64,000 bases of DNA from Clostridia bacterium. Lineage in GTDB: Bacteria > Bacillota > Clostridia > Oscillospirales > Acutalibacteraceae. Positions 60,880 to 64,000 of the stretch are shown in pieces. The notes under the pieces are model-generated. The model was not told the DNA's origin and made no database searches. It was given only the letters and a program-made list of their open reading frames with translations. The stretch lies in NCBI GenBank assembly GCA_017465505.1, contig JAFTWB010000013.1, positions 105,557 to 169,556 of the forward strand. Direction: 5' to 3'. A program made the translations under genes and the position numbers. How positions within the stretch are numbered: position 1 is the first letter of the stretch; every line of letters starts with the position of its first letter.

Positions 60880-62061
60880 TTACAAATCGTTCGTAGGAAC
60901 TGACATACGGATACAATCGCCGGATTTTTCCTTACTTAAAAGGACGATACTCTCAATATGCTTTGTGTAAGGGAACATATCAACACCCTGTTGCTTTTTT
61001 ATTTCGTAGCCTTGTTTTTTCAGATATCTCAAATCCCTCACCTGAGTTTCGGGGTTACAGGAAATGTATACGATTTTTGGGATTTCTGCTGATGAAATAC
61101 TCTTTAAAAACTCTATGTCACAGCCCATTCTGGGTGGGTCTACAAAGCAGATGTCAAATCTCTCTCCCTTATTTAAAAGGGTCTTAATCTGCTTTTTAAC
61201 GTCGTTGGCGTAAAATTCAGCATTTGTTATATTGTTGAGCTTACAGTTTTCCTTTGCGTTTTCAATAGAGCTTTCGTTAAGCTCTACTCCAATAACCTTT
61301 TTGCAGTCCTTGGCACAGGCAAGTGAAATCGTGCCGATTCCGCAGTAAGCGTCCAGCACGGAGTCCTCTTTCGTGAGATTAGCCATTTTAATGGCGGTGG
61401 AGTAAAGCACCTCTGTCTGAACAGGGTTTATCTGATAAAATGTGTTGTAGCCGATTTTAAAGTCAAGACCGCAGAGGGTGTCCGTTATAAACTCGCTGCC
61501 GAAAATCACTCTGGGATTTCCCCCACAGGTAAGCTTTTCGCTCTGGCTTTCGGTGATGATTACGCTTTTTATGCAGGGGTGAAAAGTGCTCAGCCTCTCG
61601 CAAAATTCCTTTTCCTTGGAGAAAGTGTTCTTTGAAGCAATGATGTTTATAAGCACCTCGCCCGTCATAAAGCCTTCGCGGATAACCACGCTTCTTATAA
61701 AGCCCTGTCTTCGTTTGAAATCAAAGGGAGCAAGGCTGAATCTGTCAAAAAGCATGCACAGTGTAGCGGCGATTTCGTTTGCCGTGTCTGTGTGCAGAGG
61801 ACAGCTTGGGGTGAGGACAATGCCCTTGTTTGCGGACTGATAAATGCCGAATCGGGTTTTGCCCTTTTCTTTTTTGAAAACAAGCTGAGCCTTGTTGCGG
61901 TAATTAAGAGGTGAGGCGGCAGGGAGAATTTTGTTGACCTTAACAAGATTTGAAAAAAGCTTTCTGAGGTTACTTTGCTTTAATTTCACCTGAGAAAGAT
62001 AGTCCAGATTTGAAAGCTGACATCCGCTGCATTTTTTGTAAACCTTGCAGTAATTCTCCAT
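60880..62061 (-). CDS. rlmD: 23S rRNA (uracil-5-)-methyltransferase, RlmD family
   Basis: The 393-residue enzyme methylates a uridine in 23S rRNA (or tRNA, as TrmA-like members do). It has an N-terminal Fe-S cluster motif (CKVYKKCSGCQL, with a fourth Cys in 'LTPSCPLH'), the SAM motif 'VLDAYCGIGTISLACA', 'FVDPPRMGCD' and the catalytic Cys in 'YISCNPETQVRDL'. The usual 'HIESIVLLS' end is followed by a 17-residue tail. There is no TRAM domain. ATG 62061 has GGGGACGG upstream. Confidence 0.85.
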   Translation of the reverse strand: MENYCKVYKKCSGCQLSNLDYLSQVKLKQSNLRKLFSNLVKVNKILPAASPLNYRNKAQLVFKKEKGKTRFGIYQSANKGIVLTPSCPLHTDTANEIAATLCMLFDRFSLAPFDFKRRQGFIRSVVIREGFMTGEVLINIIASKNTFSKEKEFCERLSTFHPCIKSVIITESQSEKLTCGGNPRVIFGSEFITDTLCGLDFKIGYNTFYQINPVQTEVLYSTAIKMANLTKEDSVLDAYCGIGTISLACAKDCKKVIGVELNESSIENAKENCKLNNITNAEFYANDVKKQIKTLLNKGERFDICFVDPPRMGCDIEFLKSISSAEIPKIVYISCNPETQVRDLRYLKKQGYEIKKQQGVDMFPYTKHIESIVLLSKEKSGDCIRMSVPTNDL

Positions 62062-62128
62062 TTTTCCGTCCCCTTTGCTTTTATATTTAACTATTGTAAC
62101 ACAGATTAAGGCCCAATGCAAAAAAATC

Positions 62129-62157
62129 TTGATATAATGGAAGAAATGTACTATACT
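62129..62157 (+). promoter_or_regulatory. Promoter of the transpeptidase-like lipoprotein gene
   Basis: TTGATA (62129-62134) and TATACT (62152-62157) are 17 bp apart. Confidence 0.6.
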
Positions 62158-62187
62158 TAAACTGAGAAAATATAAGGAGGCAGAGGT

Positions 62188-63396
62188 GTGTCTTTTAAAA
62201 TAAAAACAATCTACTTACTGCTTTTGCTTGCCATTGTAGTGAGCCTTGCAGGATGTGCGGTGCGTATTGACCCTCCGAGGGAGCTTACTGCTGAAGAAGA
62301 AGCCGAGTATATGGGCTTTTCCAAGGTGGAGCACGACGGCGAGGTGGAGGTCGGCAAATACGAGTACCTTGAGATAAAAATCAAGCTTGATTATGCTAAC
62401 GACGTTACCTGGACTTCCAGCGACCCTAAAATTGTCAGAGTTGACGCAGGCGGAAGAATTGACGGTGTGAAGACAGGCGAGGCTGTGGTTACGGCTACTG
62501 CAAGAAGTGCCTCTGTTGAATATCCCATAAAAGTTGTCAAAGCGGAGAAGACCTCCCTTTCCTATTCCACTGCATTTACCAAAAACGAGGATTACATTGA
62601 AGCAAACAAAAACGACCCCAGCGGCACTCTCCCTTACGGAATTATCGTCAATGAATATAATAACTGTGTTTCGGTTTTTACCTACCGTGCAGGAGATAAT
62701 GGCCACAACGTTATCGTAAGGTCAATGGTTTGCAGTACAGGCGTTGAGGGCAAAACCCCTAACATTGACCGCACTGTCACAAGTCAGGCGGAGCTTGTGC
62801 AGCTTAGCGACGGCAAATATTACCGCTATACCACCTATGTAGGTGACGACTTGATGTTCCAGTCTTCGCCTTACAGCAGTGAGTCGGCTGACTCTCTCAT
62901 TGCAGAGGAGTACAATAAACTAGGCACAGCCGCTACCGCAAAAAATATTCGCTTGTCAGTAGCTGACGCAAAGTGGATTTACGATAATTGCAAAGAAGGC
63001 ACAAGAGTCAAAATTGTAAACGACAGCAGAACTTCTGTTTATACTCCTCTGGGTGTGCCAAAAACTATGAAGCTGACAGAAAATTCAGCAAGCCTTAACT
63101 GGGACCCCACTGACAGCACAAAGGGAAACCCTTACATCAAGCTCAAGCCTGTGATTTCAGGAGTTGAGGATGTTGCCGTTATGATTGACAAGGGCTTTGA
63201 CCTTATGAGCGGAGTAACTGCCGTTGATACCTGCGGTAACGACATCACCGCCAAGGTGAAGGTAGATGGCAATCTTAATCGTGCCAAAGAGGGCGATTAT
63301 GTAGTTACCTACTTAGTTACCGATTCTATGGGAAGAACTGCCAGAGTTGACAGAACAATCACTGTCACATCAGACGAAAGTAAAATCAAAAAATAA
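62188..63396 (+). CDS. Lipoprotein with Ig-like domains and an inactivated L,D-transpeptidase fold
   Basis: The 402-residue protein has a lipobox (LAGC, Cys23), a BIG2-like domain (about 45-118, 'VTWTSSDPKIVRVDAGGRIDGVKTGEAVVTATA'), a YkuD-like domain (about 148-285) and a C-terminal Ig-like DUF5011-type domain (about 315-395). The YkuD domain keeps 'YGIIVNEYNNCVSVFTY' and 'IRLSVADAKWIYDNCKEGTRVKI', but the catalytic 'SHGCIRL' reads TAKNIRL (Asn253 for Cys) and the upstream His of 'FHSxPY' is Gln225. It cannot cross-link peptidoglycan by the known mechanism and may bind it instead. The start is GTG 62188 after AAGGAGG. Confidence 0.85.
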   Translation: MSFKIKTIYLLLLLAIVVSLAGCAVRIDPPRELTAEEEAEYMGFSKVEHDGEVEVGKYEYLEIKIKLDYANDVTWTSSDPKIVRVDAGGRIDGVKTGEAVVTATARSASVEYPIKVVKAEKTSLSYSTAFTKNEDYIEANKNDPSGTLPYGIIVNEYNNCVSVFTYRAGDNGHNVIVRSMVCSTGVEGKTPNIDRTVTSQAELVQLSDGKYYRYTTYVGDDLMFQSSPYSSESADSLIAEEYNKLGTAATAKNIRLSVADAKWIYDNCKEGTRVKIVNDSRTSVYTPLGVPKTMKLTENSASLNWDPTDSTKGNPYIKLKPVISGVEDVAVMIDKGFDLMSGVTAVDTCGNDITAKVKVDGNLNRAKEGDYVVTYLVTDSMGRTARVDRTITVTSDESKIKK

Positions 63397-63413
63397 ACTT
63401 TATAAACCAACAA

Positions 63414-63447
63414 AAAACCTGCCAAGATTTTTCTTTGGCAGGTTTTT
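63414..63447 (+). terminator. Terminator of the lipoprotein gene
   Basis: AAAACCTGCCAA pairs with TTGGCAGGTTTT and merges into a T run. Confidence 0.88.
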
Positions 63448-63455
63448 GATTTAGT

Positions 63456-63597
63456 GCCTTTCAGGCAGTTCTGCACGAAAGTGCAGAACAAGCAACCACC
63501 CGCTATGCGGGTGGGAAACAAAAGTTATACAAAAAATTCCCCAATCTTGGTACAATTAGGGTGTTCAGGCCTTATTGTAGAAGAAAGGAGAATTTTT
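63456..63597 (+). mobile_element. Left end and leader of an IS200-type element
   Basis: Two perfect hairpins, GTTCTGCAC-GAAA-GTGCAGAAC (63468-63489) and CCACCCGC-TAT-GCGGGTGG (63496-63514), precede the transposase gene. IS200/IS605 elements have subterminal hairpins recognised by TnpA and leaders that limit its translation. The exact left boundary was not determined. Confidence 0.7.
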
Positions 63598-64000
63598 ATG
63601 GCGAATCAATATAATAGTTTATCACACACAAAGTGGTTATGCAAATATCACATAGTAATAGTACCGAAGTATAGAAGAAAAATAATATACAATCAGTACA
63701 GAAAAGACTTACAAGAAATCATAAGAACTTTGTGTAAGTATAAAGGTGTAGAAATATTAGAGGGACATATGATGCCCGACCATGTACATCTACTCTTAAG
63801 TATACCACCAAGAGTTAGTGTGTCAAGTTTTATGGGATACCTTAAGGGTAAAAGTGCACTTATGATGTTTGACAGACATGCAAATTTAAAATACAAGTTT
63901 GGAAATCGGCACTTTTGGGCAGAAGGTTACTATGTATCGACAGTTGGACTCAATGAGTCAACGATTAGAAAATACATACAAGACCAAGAAAAAGCAGATA
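63598..64000 (+). CDS. tnpA: IS200-family transposase TnpA, cut by the window edge
   Basis: About 134 codons are visible. The HUH motif stands in 'MMPDHVHLLLSIPPR' and the catalytic Tyr lies in the C-terminal helix region 'FWAEGYYVSTVGLNESTIRKYIQDQEKAD'. The start 'HTKWLCKYHIVIVPKYRRK' is typical of Y1 transposases. It cuts and joins single-stranded DNA. Only a few residues should be missing. AAAGGAG precedes the ATG. Its A/T-rich codon use differs from the neighbouring genes, as expected for a mobile element. Confidence 0.93.
   Translation, partial: MANQYNSLSHTKWLCKYHIVIVPKYRRKIIYNQYRKDLQEIIRTLCKYKGVEILEGHMMPDHVHLLLSIPPRVSVSSFMGYLKGKSALMMFDRHANLKYKFGNRHFWAEGYYVSTVGLNESTIRKYIQDQEKAD

Overview
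The window reads as a chromosomal segment of an anaerobic, low-oxygen-tolerant gut Firmicute of the Oscillospiraceae/Ruminococcus type. This rests on several things seen together: dockerin-bearing secreted proteins, a starch-oriented set of modules, pyruvate-type ferredoxin oxidoreductase chemistry, a T-box, DUF3793/DUF2325 genes near feoAB, and a flavodiiron/superoxide reductase detoxification set. No rRNA, tRNA, phage or CRISPR array was seen. The closest biological parallel I know is an amylosome former such as R. bromii, but that is inference.

Layout. 1-1080: 3' part of a patatin-like lipase, then a gene-free stretch full of small hairpins. 1081-8688 (minus): four tandem secreted BspA-type leucine-rich-repeat proteins, each with a dockerin. 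8881-13061: an iron regulon (DtxR-family regulator, feoA, feoB, a Cys-rich membrane peptide, DUF2325, DUF3793), with three copies of one palindromic operator. 13279-17555: HTH-cytidylyltransferase fusion plus a three-gene ABC importer. 17570-18498: a small islet (XRE regulator and SLOG-like protein, three shared operators) bounded by 46-bp direct repeats. 18547-20046: murE. 20546-27471: maltodextrin importer, lipoprotein alpha-amylase and a MalT-like regulator. 27603-30038: metY-metA behind what looks like a Met/Cys leader-peptide attenuator. 30188-35846: symporter, iorAB, paaK and ACT protein for aryl-pyruvate/aryl-acetate metabolism. 35919-37355: glnA, followed by a hairpin array and an S23/Avd-like four-helix-bundle gene. 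38210-41466: a second sugar ABC importer. 41518-46004: AI-2E-family permease, a GHKL/LytTR two-component system and an ATP-grasp protein. 46121-48268: tex. 48278-50405: T-box, trpB and a membrane protein. 50464-51658: an XRE-membrane protein and an HTH-less paralogue. 51923-55772: rubredoxin, superoxide reductase, flavodiiron protein and ferredoxin, divergent from a Crp/Fnr regulator. 55787-59551: a dockerin- and starch-binding-module-bearing papain-like protease. 59592-63396: DUF5662, a TPR protein, an RlmD-like methyltransferase and a lipoprotein with a catalytically dead L,D-transpeptidase fold. 63456-end: an IS200-type element, cut by the window edge.

How the parts fit. Maltodextrin uptake, a surface amylase, CBM-bearing dockerin proteins and a second sugar importer point to glucan use. 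The LRR-dockerin proteins and the protease look like accessory parts of a cell-surface complex whose scaffoldins lie elsewhere. Iron uptake and O2/superoxide removal each have their own regulator with a visible operator. Amino-acid genes are controlled by RNA: a tryptophan T-box and an apparent translating-ribosome attenuator for methionine. The most interesting unexplained items are the Met/Cys leader peptide, the fishbone hairpin array beside the four-helix-bundle gene, the co-varying GGCTA-loop hairpin family that has entered the end of murE, the XRE/SLOG islet, the shared pre-dockerin domain of the LRR proteins and the dead transpeptidase.
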